A stretch of DNA of 64,000 nucleotides, from contig CAJIYH010000001.1 of NCBI GenBank assembly GCA_905181615.1, forward strand, positions 1-64,000, read 5' to 3'. Positions 31,746 through 40,871 of the stretch are shown piece by piece (within the stretch, counting starts at the first letter, position 1; every line of letters begins with the position of its first letter). The position numbers were made by a program, and so were the translations under genes. The notes beneath the pieces are model-generated. The model was not told the origin of the DNA. It made no database searches and saw only the letters and a list, made by a program, of their open reading frames with translations. The DNA comes from an uncultured Flavobacteriaceae bacterium (GTDB lineage: Bacteria > Bacteroidota > Bacteroidia > Flavobacteriales > Flavobacteriaceae).

Positions 31746-32083
31746 TGGAGCATTGCATCTTCAGTAAGTTCAGATAAAGAAAACAAGCGTTTGTAAACTT
31801 TGAAATATGATTGTTAGTCAATTAGTTCTTTTTAAGGTTTAAATCAGGGTTTTGCCTAACAAACTCATTCCATTCAGGGTCCTATTTCCTAACCTTCTTG
31901 GGCCGCAATGCAGATCTAAGCTCTCGGGTGTTTAAATAATAATACGTTATTTCATCGCTCTCTTCGATGTGCCCTTTCTGCATCAATAGCGGCTTTAGCC
32001 CTTCAATGTTTTGTTGCAGAATTTTTTTAAGTAAAATTGGCTAGACTATAGAAGAACCTTATTTTTGTAGTAAACGCTAGAAA
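31746..32083. other. Right border of the accessory region
   Basis: Holds a partial block C (31750-31775), a damaged leader-A piece (GAAAACAAGCGTTTGTAAAC, 31779), and on the minus strand a remnant with one stop (LKPLLMQKGHIEESDEITYY ... DPEWNEFVRQNPDLN). No complete gene. Confidence 0.45.
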
Positions 32084-32482
32084 ATGAAATCTTCAAAAAA
32101 ACCGGATAATGTAGCATGGAACGAAGAAAATCAGGAGTACATATCAAAACTCCTTCCTTACGCCATTAGTAACAGCAGTCCTGTAATTAGTATTCCCAAT
32201 GTAGACTCTTTTAAGAAAAAGGGGGTTGATAAGGTTTCTAAGCAATTTCAGGCAGAGCTTGCAGACTTACAAAATAAAATTAAAGTCTTTGTAGATCTAG
32301 CTACAGATACCCAAATGGTTTATTCTGCCAAGTTTAAATTCGAGCCCATAGTAGGGGAAACATATCATTTGTATCAAGGCGAAAAAGAATCTTTTTTGTC
32401 TCTAATTGAGCCCAATAGCTGGAGCAAAAAACACGAAGGCTCTTTTAGGCTAAATGGTGACTATAAATGGGAGCGTCTGTAA
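32084..32482 (+). CDS. DUF2452 family protein
   Basis: 132 residues; KPDNVAWNEENQEYISKLLP, then KVSKQFQAELADLQNKI, then FEPIVGETYHLYQGEKESFL and the end WSKKHEGSF match the DUF2452 family, found mainly in Bacteroidota. Soluble, cytosolic, function unknown. First gene of the stable chromosome after the accessory region. Confidence 0.8.
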   Translation: MKSSKKPDNVAWNEENQEYISKLLPYAISNSSPVISIPNVDSFKKKGVDKVSKQFQAELADLQNKIKVFVDLATDTQMVYSAKFKFEPIVGETYHLYQGEKESFLSLIEPNSWSKKHEGSFRLNGDYKWERL

Positions 32483-32698
32483 CTACTGTCTAAAATTCTG
32501 AGTGGCTATAACTGTTTTTTAGAACAATTTTGTAACTCTGATATTAAACCAAAAACAGTATGTGTAGTGATAAAAATAAGAGTTGTGGGTGTTTTTCTAA
32601 ATGACACATAAGCCTAATTCCCTTATTTAATTGCTATACTTTGTATTTGAAGAGTCCATCCCAACAAATATCCTTAATTTTACTCAATATTAAATCTA

Positions 32699-33091
32699 AT
32701 GGAAAGTCCTAGACAAAAAAAAATAGCAACTTTATTACAACAAGAAATCGCACAAATGCTTCAAGGGGCTGTGCGAAAAGAAGGCGTTTCTAATCTTTTG
32801 ATCTCCGTAACCAAAGTTGCCGTTACTGTAGACCTTTCTATTGCTAAAATATACTTAAGCCTGTTCCCTCCAGCAAAAGCCCTAGAGGTATTAAAGGGAA
32901 TAAAATCGAATAGCTTTCAAGTAAAACACGACCTCGCTAAATTGCTTAAAAATCAATTGCGAAAAGTTCCAGATCTGGTTTTTTACTTAGACGATTCTCT
33001 AGATTATATTGAAAAAATTGATCGCGCGCTTGAAGCTACAAACGACCCTATCAAAAACCCCGAGAGCTTGGATTCTCGTAAAAAAAAATAA
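32699..33091 (+). CDS. rbfA: Ribosome-binding factor A
   Basis: 130 residues. RbfA KH-type fold: RQKKIATLLQQEIAQML at the start, ISVTKVAVTVDLSIAKIYLS in the centre and KIDRALE near the end. It helps mature the 5' end of 16S rRNA in the small subunit, chiefly in the cold. The next gene begins 4 bp after its stop, so the two are one operon, an arrangement common in Bacteroidota. Confidence 0.9.
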   Translation: MESPRQKKIATLLQQEIAQMLQGAVRKEGVSNLLISVTKVAVTVDLSIAKIYLSLFPPAKALEVLKGIKSNSFQVKHDLAKLLKNQLRKVPDLVFYLDDSLDYIEKIDRALEATNDPIKNPESLDSRKKK

Positions 33092-33095
33092 CCCC

Positions 33096-34298
33096 GTGCG
33101 CTTCCCTTTATACATAGCCACTAGATATTTCTTCACCAGAAGCAAGCAAAACGTAATCAACATAATCAATTATATTGCTCTTTCGGTCGTCTTAATTGCT
33201 GCTGCTGCTTTGTTAATTGTTCTTTCAGCTTTTACAGGGCTAAAAGATTTTGGCCTTTCGTTATCTAATGTTTTTGATCCCGACTTTAGGGTTGAGACCG
33301 TTCAAGGAAAAGCATTTGAAGTTGATACGCTTAGCATGTCCAAGGTTAAAAAAATCGAAGGAATTATTGAAATTTCCGGAATCATTGAAGACAAAGTTTT
33401 TTTAAATTATAGAGACAAAAACCATGTGGCCTACTTAAAAGGTGTTGACCCTTCCTACCTAACTGTAATTGAAAAAGACTCCCTTTTAAACAGTGGCAGA
33501 TGGTTTAGCGAAGAATTTGATGAGGTTGTTATTGGAGGCGGGGTGGCTCAAATTCTTAGTTTGGGGGTTTATGATTACAACGATTTTTTGGTGTTAACCG
33601 TTCCTAAAAGATCTTCCTCTAATGCGCAACTCAAAGATCCATTCATAAACAAAAGCGCCTTAGTTTCGGGGATTTATTCTGTAAGCGAAGAGGTAGATAA
33701 AAAATATATCTTTTCAAGTATTTCTTATGCCCGTAAGCTCTTCCAAAGAAAAGAAAATACCTTCAGCTCCCTTGAGCTTAAAGTTGATCCTAATTTTAAC
33801 AAAGTTGATCTAGAAAAACAACTCAAAGCCATACTCAGTACCGAGCTGCAAATCCGTTCCCGATCAGAGCTTAATGCGGCCCTATTTAAGATGCTTAACA
33901 CGGAACAAATGGCCATCTATCTTATTTTTACTTTGGTTATTGTAATTGCGCTCTTCAACGTTGTTGGGGCGATAACTATGATGATTTTGGAGAAAAGACC
34001 ACAGCTAAAAGTCCTCTATGCGATGGGTGTATTGCCTAAAGAAATTCAATCTATTTTCTTTTATTTGGGAGGAATGATAAGCTGGGTTGGAGGTGGGATA
34101 GGTGTTTTGCTCGGCTCTGCCTTGGTTCTTATTCAAGGTTATTCCCCGTTTTTGTTTGTTCCGGGAACCAACTTTCCATATCCCGTTCGATTGGAGTTTC
34201 AAAATGTTGGAATAGTCTTGGTGCTTATTTTTGTTTTAGGGGGTATCGCTTCTGCTTGGGCTAGTGCTCGGGTTGGAAAACAAATAAAATTATATTAA
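33096..34298 (+). CDS. FtsX-like ABC transporter permease (LolC/LolE type)
   Basis: 400 residues from GTG at 33096, chosen because the conserved start RFPLYIATRYFFTRSKQNV of LolC/E-type permeases begins there and because it sits 4 bp after rbfA. One helix near the N-terminus (ALSVVLIAAAALLIVLSAFTGL), a periplasmic domain (about 50-265), then three helices (AIYLIFTLVIVIALFNVVGA and on). Such proteins release lipoproteins from the inner membrane with an ATPase partner that is not adjacent here. Convergent with dusB, overlapping by 4 bp. Confidence 0.85.
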   Translation: MRFPLYIATRYFFTRSKQNVINIINYIALSVVLIAAAALLIVLSAFTGLKDFGLSLSNVFDPDFRVETVQGKAFEVDTLSMSKVKKIEGIIEISGIIEDKVFLNYRDKNHVAYLKGVDPSYLTVIEKDSLLNSGRWFSEEFDEVVIGGGVAQILSLGVYDYNDFLVLTVPKRSSSNAQLKDPFINKSALVSGIYSVSEEVDKKYIFSSISYARKLFQRKENTFSSLELKVDPNFNKVDLEKQLKAILSTELQIRSRSELNAALFKMLNTEQMAIYLIFTLVIVIALFNVVGAITMMILEKRPQLKVLYAMGVLPKEIQSIFFYLGGMISWVGGGIGVLLGSALVLIQGYSPFLFVPGTNFPYPVRLEFQNVGIVLVLIFVLGGIASAWASARVGKQIKLY

Positions 34299-35287
34299 AC
34301 CATTTCGTAGCCTCCCCAGTTTGTCTCAACATCTGCTAGAGCAGCAAATACATCTACCGATGCGTTTGAGGTTACCATTCGGGTTCGGTACTCTTTGAAA
34401 TGAGGGATCCCTTTAAAGTAATTGGTGTAGTGACGTCGTGTTTCCAAAACACCAAGAACCTCTCCTTTCCATGCAATTGCCATCTCTAAGTGCCTTCGAG
34501 CAGCCTCTACACGTTCAATTATAGTTGGTTGAGTTGCATGTGTGCCCGTTTTCATAAAGTGCTTTACTTGATTAAAAAACCACGGATTTCCTATACTTGC
34601 TCTTCCTATCATTGCTCCGTCTAAACCGTATTCATCTCGCATTTCTATTGCCCGCTCTGGGGTGTCAACATCGCCATTACCAAAGATCGGTATGTGCATG
34701 CGTTGGTTGTTTTTAACTTCAGCAATTGGGCGCCAATCTGCGTTTCCTTTATACATCTGGGCTCGAGTTCTGCCATGAATAGAAATGGCTTTCGCTCCAG
34801 CATCTTGTAACCGCTCGGCAACCTCAACTATTCTTATAGAATCGTGATCCCAACCTAATCGCGTTTTAACAGTTATAGGAAGGTTGGTGTGTTCTGCCAT
34901 TACCTTGGTCAAATGTACCATTAGGGGAATGTCTTTTAAAATTCCTGCTCCTGCTCCTTTGCTAACTACTTTTTTTACAGGGCATCCAAAATTAATATCA
35001 ATAATGTCTGGCTTAGAAGCTTCAACAATTTCTACAGACCGAAGCATGGACTCTTCGTTAGCTCCAAAAATCTGAATCCCAACAGGGCGTTCTTTTTCGT
35101 AAATATCGAGCTTCATTACGCTCTTGGCTGCATCCCTAATTAGACCTTCGCTCGAAATGAACTCGGTGTAGACAACGTCTGCTCCGTTTTCTTTACAAAG
35201 TGCCCGAAACGGAGGGTCGCTAACGTCTTCCATAGGCGCCAAAAGGAGCGGGAAGTCACTTAGTTCTATGTCACCAATTTTCATCAA
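34295..35287 (-). CDS. dusB: tRNA-dihydrouridine synthase B
   Basis: 330 residues. TIM-barrel flavoenzyme: APMEDVSDPPFR at the FMN site, DINFGCPVKKVVSKGAGAG with the catalytic cysteine (about 103), KTRLGWD, SIHGRTRAQMYKG, and GNGDVDTPE then GAMIGRA in the phosphate-binding end. It reduces uridine to dihydrouridine in tRNA with NAD(P)H. Alone and convergent to the permease gene. Confidence 0.9.
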   Translation of the reverse strand: MMKIGDIELSDFPLLLAPMEDVSDPPFRALCKENGADVVYTEFISSEGLIRDAAKSVMKLDIYEKERPVGIQIFGANEESMLRSVEIVEASKPDIIDINFGCPVKKVVSKGAGAGILKDIPLMVHLTKVMAEHTNLPITVKTRLGWDHDSIRIVEVAERLQDAGAKAISIHGRTRAQMYKGNADWRPIAEVKNNQRMHIPIFGNGDVDTPERAIEMRDEYGLDGAMIGRASIGNPWFFNQVKHFMKTGTHATQPTIIERVEAARRHLEMAIAWKGEVLGVLETRRHYTNYFKGIPHFKEYRTRMVTSNASVDVFAALADVETNWGGYEMV

Positions 35288-35443
35288 GGCCTAAAATTTT
35301 TGACAAAAGTACGTAAAAGCAGTTAATCTTGTTGAACCGACTCCTTAGATTATATAAAAGATCTGGAGAAGAAATTATTAAAACTAAAAAGATTCAGGAC
35401 AACTAAATCTTATGAGAAAACAAAAAAGCATAATACAAATAAG

Positions 35444-35451
35444 TATCTTTG
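35444..35451 (+). promoter_or_regulatory. TAnnTTTG -7 element of lepA (TATCTTTG)
   Basis: Perfect match, 25 bp before the ATG. A well-defined TTTG box at -33 is not seen. Confidence 0.65.
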
Positions 35452-35476
35452 CCGCCTAAGCTTAGGAAAGAGATTT

Positions 35477-37273
35477 ATGAAGTACATCAGGAATTTTTGC
35501 ATCATTGCCCATATTGATCACGGGAAAAGCACGCTAGCAGATCGGCTACTCGATTTTACAGGGTCGGTTACTGAGCGTGAAAAACAAGATCAATTATTGG
35601 ACAGTATGGACTTGGAACGTGAGCGTGGTATTACCATCAAGTCACATGCAATTCAAATGGAGTATACCCATCAAGGGCAAGACTATATCTTGAACCTAAT
35701 TGACACGCCCGGTCATGTTGACTTTTCATACGAAGTCTCGCGGTCTATTGCCGCATGTGAGGGTGCTTTGCTAATTGTTGACGCTGCGCAAAGCATTCAG
35801 GCGCAAACCATTTCAAACTTATATCTAGCTCTTGAAAATGATTTAGAAATTATTCCTGTGCTTAATAAAGTTGACCTGCCTTCTGCCAATCCAGAAGAAG
35901 TTACTGATGACATTGTTGATCTACTGGGTTGTTCTTCAAAAGAAGTTATTCCTGCCTCTGCCAAAACAGGTTTAGGAATCGAAGAAATTTTGACTGCAAT
36001 TATTGATCGTGTTCCGCATCCCAAGGGAAGTGTTGACGAGCCGCTTCAGGCTCTTATTTTTGATTCTGTATACAACCCTTTTCGAGGAATAGAAACTTAT
36101 TTTAGAGTGCTGAATGGAACCATTTCTAAAGGCCAAAAAATACAGTTTATTGCTACTCAAAAAACATATAACGCAGATGAAATTGGGACACTTAAGCTTA
36201 AACAAGAGCCTAGAAAAATCATTAAAGCCGGTGATGTTGGCTATCTAATCACAGGAATAAAAGACGCTAAAGAAGTAAAAGTTGGAGATACGATTACAAC
36301 ACCTGAAAGACCTACGCAAAATGCTGTTGATGGTTTCGAAGAAGTAAAACCAATGGTTTTTGCAGGAATATATCCTGTAGATACCGAAGAGTACGAAGAG
36401 CTGCGCTCTTCAATGGAAAAGCTTCAACTAAATGATGCGTCTCTTGTGTTTATTCCTGAAAGCTCTGCCGCACTTGGATTTGGTTTTCGTTGTGGCTTTC
36501 TAGGGATGTTACATTTAGAGATTATTCAAGAACGCTTAGAAAGAGAGTTTAACATGTCTGTTATAACTACAGTGCCTAACGTTTCTTATCATGCTTTTGT
36601 TAAGAAAGATGTCAACGAATTGTTGCTGGTAAATAACCCTTCTGATCTTCCAGATCCATCTGCCCTCGATCGCGTCGAAGAGCCTTTTATTAAGGCATCT
36701 ATAATTACAAAATCTGATTTTGTTGGAAATGTTATGTCGCTCTGTATCGAAAAAAGGGGAACCATAACCAACCAAACTTATCTTACAACCGAACGCGTTG
36801 AGTTAACGTTTGATATGCCTTTGGCGGAAATTGTTTTTGATTTCTACGATCGATTAAAGACCGTTTCTAAGGGCTATGCTTCTTTCGATTATTCCCCAAC
36901 AGGAATGCGCCCATCCAAATTAGTTAAAGTAGATATCTTGCTCAACGGAAGTCAGGTAGATGCGCTATCTGCTCTAATTCACATAGACAACGCCTATTCT
37001 ATAGGAAAAAAGATGTGTGAAAAATTACGCCAGCTAATTCCTAGACAACAGTTTGACATTCCAATACAAGCCGCTATTGGCGCAAAAATAATATCTAGAG
37101 AAACCATTAAAGCCTTGCGGAAAGACGTTACCGCTAAATGTTATGGTGGTGATATTTCAAGAAAACGAAAACTCCTTGAAAAACAGAAAAAAGGTAAAAA
37201 GAAAATGCGTCAAGTTGGAAATGTAGAAATTCCACAAGAAGCATTCATGGCTGTTCTTAAGTTAAACGACTAA
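35477..37273 (+). CDS. lepA: Elongation factor 4 (LepA)
   Basis: 598 residues, the family length. GTPase motifs: [14 protein letters not shown] (G1), [14 protein letters not shown] (G3), NKVDLP (G4), SAKTG (G5). The LepA-specific C-terminal domain with lysine-rich [19 protein letters not shown] is complete. It binds the ribosome and back-translocates or corrects stalled elongation under stress. Single gene with its own promoter and terminator. Confidence 0.95.
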   Translation: MKYIRNFCIIAHIDHGKSTLADRLLDFTGSVTEREKQDQLLDSMDLERERGITIKSHAIQMEYTHQGQDYILNLIDTPGHVDFSYEVSRSIAACEGALLIVDAAQSIQAQTISNLYLALENDLEIIPVLNKVDLPSANPEEVTDDIVDLLGCSSKEVIPASAKTGLGIEEILTAIIDRVPHPKGSVDEPLQALIFDSVYNPFRGIETYFRVLNGTISKGQKIQFIATQKTYNADEIGTLKLKQEPRKIIKAGDVGYLITGIKDAKEVKVGDTITTPERPTQNAVDGFEEVKPMVFAGIYPVDTEEYEELRSSMEKLQLNDASLVFIPESSAALGFGFRCGFLGMLHLEIIQERLEREFNMSVITTVPNVSYHAFVKKDVNELLLVNNPSDLPDPSALDRVEEPFIKASIITKSDFVGNVMSLCIEKRGTITNQTYLTTERVELTFDMPLAEIVFDFYDRLKTVSKGYASFDYSPTGMRPSKLVKVDILLNGSQVDALSALIHIDNAYSIGKKMCEKLRQLIPRQQFDIPIQAAIGAKIISRETIKALRKDVTAKCYGGDISRKRKLLEKQKKGKKKMRQVGNVEIPQEAFMAVLKLND

Positions 37274-37297
37274 GCGCCAAGTTTTATATTTAATAAT

Positions 37298-37327
37298 AAA
37301 AAACCTCTCTTAAAACAGAGGTTTTTC
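37298..37327 (+). terminator. Terminator of lepA
   Basis: AAAACCTCT and AGAGGTTTTT arms around CTTAAAAC, then CGTTTT. Confidence 0.85.
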
Positions 37328-37470
37328 GTTTTAATCCTTTCTGGTTTTATGTAAATTCAAGGTGCTTTAGGTCTTTTGACTTAATCTAAATTTTAAATCA
37401 CTAAATTTATCCTGGTAACCAAGCCAGAAATAAACCTCCAAACCAGGTCTTATGGCTACAAAAAAATGCT

Positions 37471-39111
37471 ATGAAAAACCTGTTTTTATTCGTTTTCCTT
37501 TTGCTTATTGGCTGTGAACAAACGCCAAAAACAACTATATCGCCTTGGGTTTCTTATGATGAATCTCAGTTGTTAGAAAAAAATGCTACTCAAAAATCCA
37601 AGCTAATGCAATACCGCTTGATTCAGTCTAAGGTCTCGGACAGAAATGATTTATGGAAATCAATAGCTCCTCAAATAGTTTCATTTTCTAAAGAGGATTA
37701 TGAACAGCTTAAGCCTTTTATTTTAGAACAAAATATTCCTACCCTACAAAATCATGTTACCGCAGGAACTCTTAGTTATGAGAAACTTACGCAATGGTAT
37801 TTGTACAGAATTGTGCTTTTTGAAAACGACTCTCTCAAGGCCTTAAATGCAATCATTTCTATTGACCCTAACGCAGTTAAAGACGCTCGTAAAAAGGACG
37901 CTAAACGGTCCGAAAGTCAGCATCTATTGTATGGGATCCCGATTCTTTTAAAAGACAACATCAACGTTGAGGGTTTACCGACAACTGCAGGTGCTCATGC
38001 GCTCAAAAACAACCTTACATCTGATGCGTTTATTGTAGACCGTCTTCAAGAAAAAGGAGCTGTTATTCTAGGTAAAACAAACCTCAGCGAGTGGGCAAAT
38101 TACCTTTGTAAAGCTTGTCCTAATGGATATAGTGCTGTTGGAGGGCAAACCCTAAACCCCTATGGAATAAGAGACTTTGACACGGGCGGATCCAGTGCCG
38201 GAAGTGGGGCTGCAATTGCAGCAAATTATGCTGCTGCTGCTTTAGGGTCTGAAACTTCAGGGTCTATCTTATCACCTTCAAGCACACACGCTTTAGTTGG
38301 ACTTAAACCCACCGTTGGTCTATTAAGCAGGGATGGTATTGTTCCTATTTCGAGTACTTACGACACTCCCGGACCCATGGCTAAAAACGTAATAGATGCG
38401 TCTATTTTACTTTCTGCTATGAAAGGTGAAGATCCTAACGACCCCATTACAACGGGAAATTCTCTTGCTTCAGAGCCAAAAGTAACTTTCGCTAAAAAAA
38501 CTTTCGAAGGGCTTCGCTTTGGAGTTAATAAACAATTTCTTTCTGACTCACTCTACAAGATCGCGACCTTAAAAATAAAGTCGCTTGGAGGAACTTTAGT
38601 TGAGTTTGAACCCAAAAGTGTTCGGTTAGGAAACTTTGGAAAAGTATTAGATGCAGACATGAAAATAGATTTAAAAAATTATTTAACACGCTTTGGGAAA
38701 AGTGATCTTTTGCCAAAATCCATAGACGATGTTATTCATCATAACAGTGCAGACTCTTTAATTAGAATGCCCTATTCTCAAGGTCGGTTAGACGGAGTCT
38801 ATGCTTCTGAAATGTCTGCAGATAGTTTGGCATTTTACAAAGAAGATCTAAAAAAACAGGGGGTCGCTTTTTTTGAAACCCCAATGAGAAAACATAATTT
38901 AGATGTGGTTTTATCAATTAATAATTGGAATGCGGGACATGCGGCTATTGCTCAATATCCCTGCTTAACTCTTTCTATGGGTTATTCAGAAAAAGGCACT
39001 CCCAAAGGGCTTACCTTTATTGCACGTCCGTTTGAAGAAGATAAGCTTTTGGAAATTGCCGCACTTTACGAACAAGAAACCTTGTTGAGAAAACTCCCTC
39101 ATGGCTATTAA
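37471..39111 (+). CDS. Amidase-signature lipoprotein
   Basis: 546 residues. N-terminal lipobox ends at C15 (LLIGC). The amidase-signature core starts at about 150: LLKDNINVEG holds the catalytic lysine, DTGGSSAGSGAA the first serine and GSETSGSILSP the cis-serine and nucleophile, giving the Ser-cisSer-Lys triad. About 130 residues before the core are extra. It hydrolyses an amide bond outside the cytosol; it resembles peptide amidases more than GatA. A promoter is likely at 37380-37450. The neighbour on the right is a dead gene. Confidence 0.85.
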   Translation: MKNLFLFVFLLLIGCEQTPKTTISPWVSYDESQLLEKNATQKSKLMQYRLIQSKVSDRNDLWKSIAPQIVSFSKEDYEQLKPFILEQNIPTLQNHVTAGTLSYEKLTQWYLYRIVLFENDSLKALNAIISIDPNAVKDARKKDAKRSESQHLLYGIPILLKDNINVEGLPTTAGAHALKNNLTSDAFIVDRLQEKGAVILGKTNLSEWANYLCKACPNGYSAVGGQTLNPYGIRDFDTGGSSAGSGAAIAANYAAAALGSETSGSILSPSSTHALVGLKPTVGLLSRDGIVPISSTYDTPGPMAKNVIDASILLSAMKGEDPNDPITTGNSLASEPKVTFAKKTFEGLRFGVNKQFLSDSLYKIATLKIKSLGGTLVEFEPKSVRLGNFGKVLDADMKIDLKNYLTRFGKSDLLPKSIDDVIHHNSADSLIRMPYSQGRLDGVYASEMSADSLAFYKEDLKKQGVAFFETPMRKHNLDVVLSINNWNAGHAAIAQYPCLTLSMGYSEKGTPKGLTFIARPFEEDKLLEIAALYEQETLLRKLPHGY

Positions 39112-39113
39112 TT

Positions 39114-39597
39114 AGGGTGCAGTTCAAGACGCTGACATTCTACTCAACAGCCCTGGGACCCCGAGTGCTGGAACAGGCATAGGGTCAAACAGAAAATTAA
39201 GAGGTGAAGCTGCTTTTCAGGGAATTCCTGCGATTACAATTGAATATGGGTACCCTCAGGTTTTCCAAAAACAACTTATTGACCGTGGTGCTATTGGATT
39301 AAAAAACCTCTTGATTGAGTTGAACATTCAGGATGCTAAAAAACACACGTGAACAAAGCTGTTGTTTGTGAAAAATCGTATTGGATATGTCCCGATCAAG
39401 GAGGCGTTTTAGAAGTGGTTGTAGGTTTAGTAGAAAACTTAAAAAAACAATTAATTGCCGTGCTTAAGGATCCTTTTGGAACGGTCTCAAAAAATTCTTT
39501 GCCCCTGAAAATGGAATTGTGCTTTGAGAAAAACACGAATCCCATAAATACAACCGGAGGGCGCATACTTCATCTGGGTGTCCTTGAAAAGAAATAA
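39114..39597 (+). pseudogene. Succinylglutamate desuccinylase/aspartoacylase-like gene remnant
   Basis: First frame (to 39351): VQDADILLNSPGTPSAGTGI, then EAAFQGIPAITIEYG and YPQVFQKQLIDRGAIGLKNL. Second frame (39352-39597): KAVVCEKSYWICPDQGGVLE ... DPFGTVSKN ... NTTGGRILHLG. Together these are the C-terminal two thirds of an AstE/AspA-family metallohydrolase with a frameshift at 39349. The N-terminal zinc-binding part is absent. An ORF from 39349 is sometimes likely to be annotated alone but is not a real separate gene. Confidence 0.7.
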
Positions 39598-39745
39598 CGT
39601 TATATATAAATGAGACTCAAGTTTATCACTTAAAAGAAATTAAAAAAACATTGGGATGAGCTCTTATTTGATGTTCCGAACTTTTAAAAGTATCTTTCCT
39701 TCTCATTAATTCTTCTTGCTGTGAGAAGTTATAATTTTTATTAAA

Positions 39746-40828
39746 ATGATTCACTTTCCTGCTCTGTTTTTAGACCCCGTTCGATGTAAAAAAAACATTA
39801 AAAAAATGGCGGCAAAGGCCCAGAGAAATAACCTTGAATTTCGTCCACATTTCAAAACCCATCAATCTCTTGAAGTGGGACAGTGGTTTAAAGACGTTGG
39901 CGTTTCAAAAATAACAGTATCCTCCCTTAAAATGGCTACTTATTTTGCTCAGGAATGGGATGATATAACTGTTGCATTTCCTACAAATATTTTAGAAATT
40001 GAAACGATAAATGTTCTTGCTTCAAAAATTCATCTGAATTTATGTGTCGAAAACATAGAGGTTTTGTTGTTTCTAGAGAAATACCTTGAAAGTCCTGTTG
40101 GGGTTTTTATGAAAATAGATATTGGCTACAACAGAACAGGAGTTGATTCGGATGACGACTCATTAATTCAGGGTCTTTTAAGCCAAATGAGCGGGATTCC
40201 TTTTATAAATTTCAAGGGGTTTTTGGGGCATGCGGGACACTCCTATCGGTGCCGATCTAAAGAAGCTGTTGAAGCGGTTCATCAAAAAAGTAAAGAAAAA
40301 ATAATTCAGCTTAAAACAAAATATAAAGCCCAATATCCCAACCTAATTCTTTCTTTAGGGGATACACCTAGTTGCAGCGTGTCAGAAGATTTTGAAGGAA
40401 TCGATGAGATTCGTCCTGGGAATTTTGTTTTTTATGACCTTACCCAAAATATTATTGGCTCAAATGAATTAGATGCTATTGCCGTTGCAATGGCGTGTCC
40501 TATTGTTGCAAAACATCCCAAGAGAAATGAGCTTGTTATCTATGGTGGGGGAGTTCACTTTTCAAAAGATCGTCTTGAAGACCCTAAGGACGGTGTTATT
40601 TTTGGCCGAGTCGCAGAAAAAAATAACCTTGTTTGGGGCTCTTGTTTGCCCGATGCTTTTCTCAAAAGTCTTTCACAGGAACACGGAATTGTTTCCGTTC
40701 CAGCTGAAAAAATGAATGCCTATAAAATTGGAGATTTTCTCTGGGTGCTTCCTGTTCATTCGTGTATGGCAGCAGATTTAATGAACGAACTTTACACGCC
40801 TAAAGGTGGGGTAATATCTATGATGTAA
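39746..40828 (+). CDS. D-threonine aldolase/D-serine dehydratase-like PLP enzyme
   Basis: 360 residues. N-terminal alanine-racemase-type barrel with the PLP lysine in FRPHFKTHQSLEVG (K39 approximately), then RPGNFVFYD and, at the end, HSCMAADLM whose histidine and cysteine bind the divalent metal in D-serine dehydratase and D-threonine aldolase. Cytosolic enzyme that cleaves or dehydrates a D-hydroxyamino acid. The exact substrate cannot be decided from the sequence. It leads a run of plus-strand genes and is 43 bp before the gntK-gnd gene. Confidence 0.8.
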   Translation: MIHFPALFLDPVRCKKNIKKMAAKAQRNNLEFRPHFKTHQSLEVGQWFKDVGVSKITVSSLKMATYFAQEWDDITVAFPTNILEIETINVLASKIHLNLCVENIEVLLFLEKYLESPVGVFMKIDIGYNRTGVDSDDDSLIQGLLSQMSGIPFINFKGFLGHAGHSYRCRSKEAVEAVHQKSKEKIIQLKTKYKAQYPNLILSLGDTPSCSVSEDFEGIDEIRPGNFVFYDLTQNIIGSNELDAIAVAMACPIVAKHPKRNELVIYGGGVHFSKDRLEDPKDGVIFGRVAEKNNLVWGSCLPDAFLKSLSQEHGIVSVPAEKMNAYKIGDFLWVLPVHSCMAADLMNELYTPKGGVISMM

Positions 40829-40871
40829 CCCCTTCTTACTTTTTATATCTTTAACACAAAAGCAAATATCT

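Noticed and set aside
1-32000. Classical integron with attC sites
   Set aside because: The layout is cassette-like, but I found no paired GTTRRRY / RYYYAAC boxes in the repeats and no IntI-type integrase in the window.
35797-36775. Minus-strand ORFs within lepA
   Set aside because: Shadows of a well-conserved coding gene, with no family match or promoter.
39349-39597. Independent 82-residue gene
   Set aside because: It is the frameshifted end of the aspartoacylase-like remnant; no start signal of its own.
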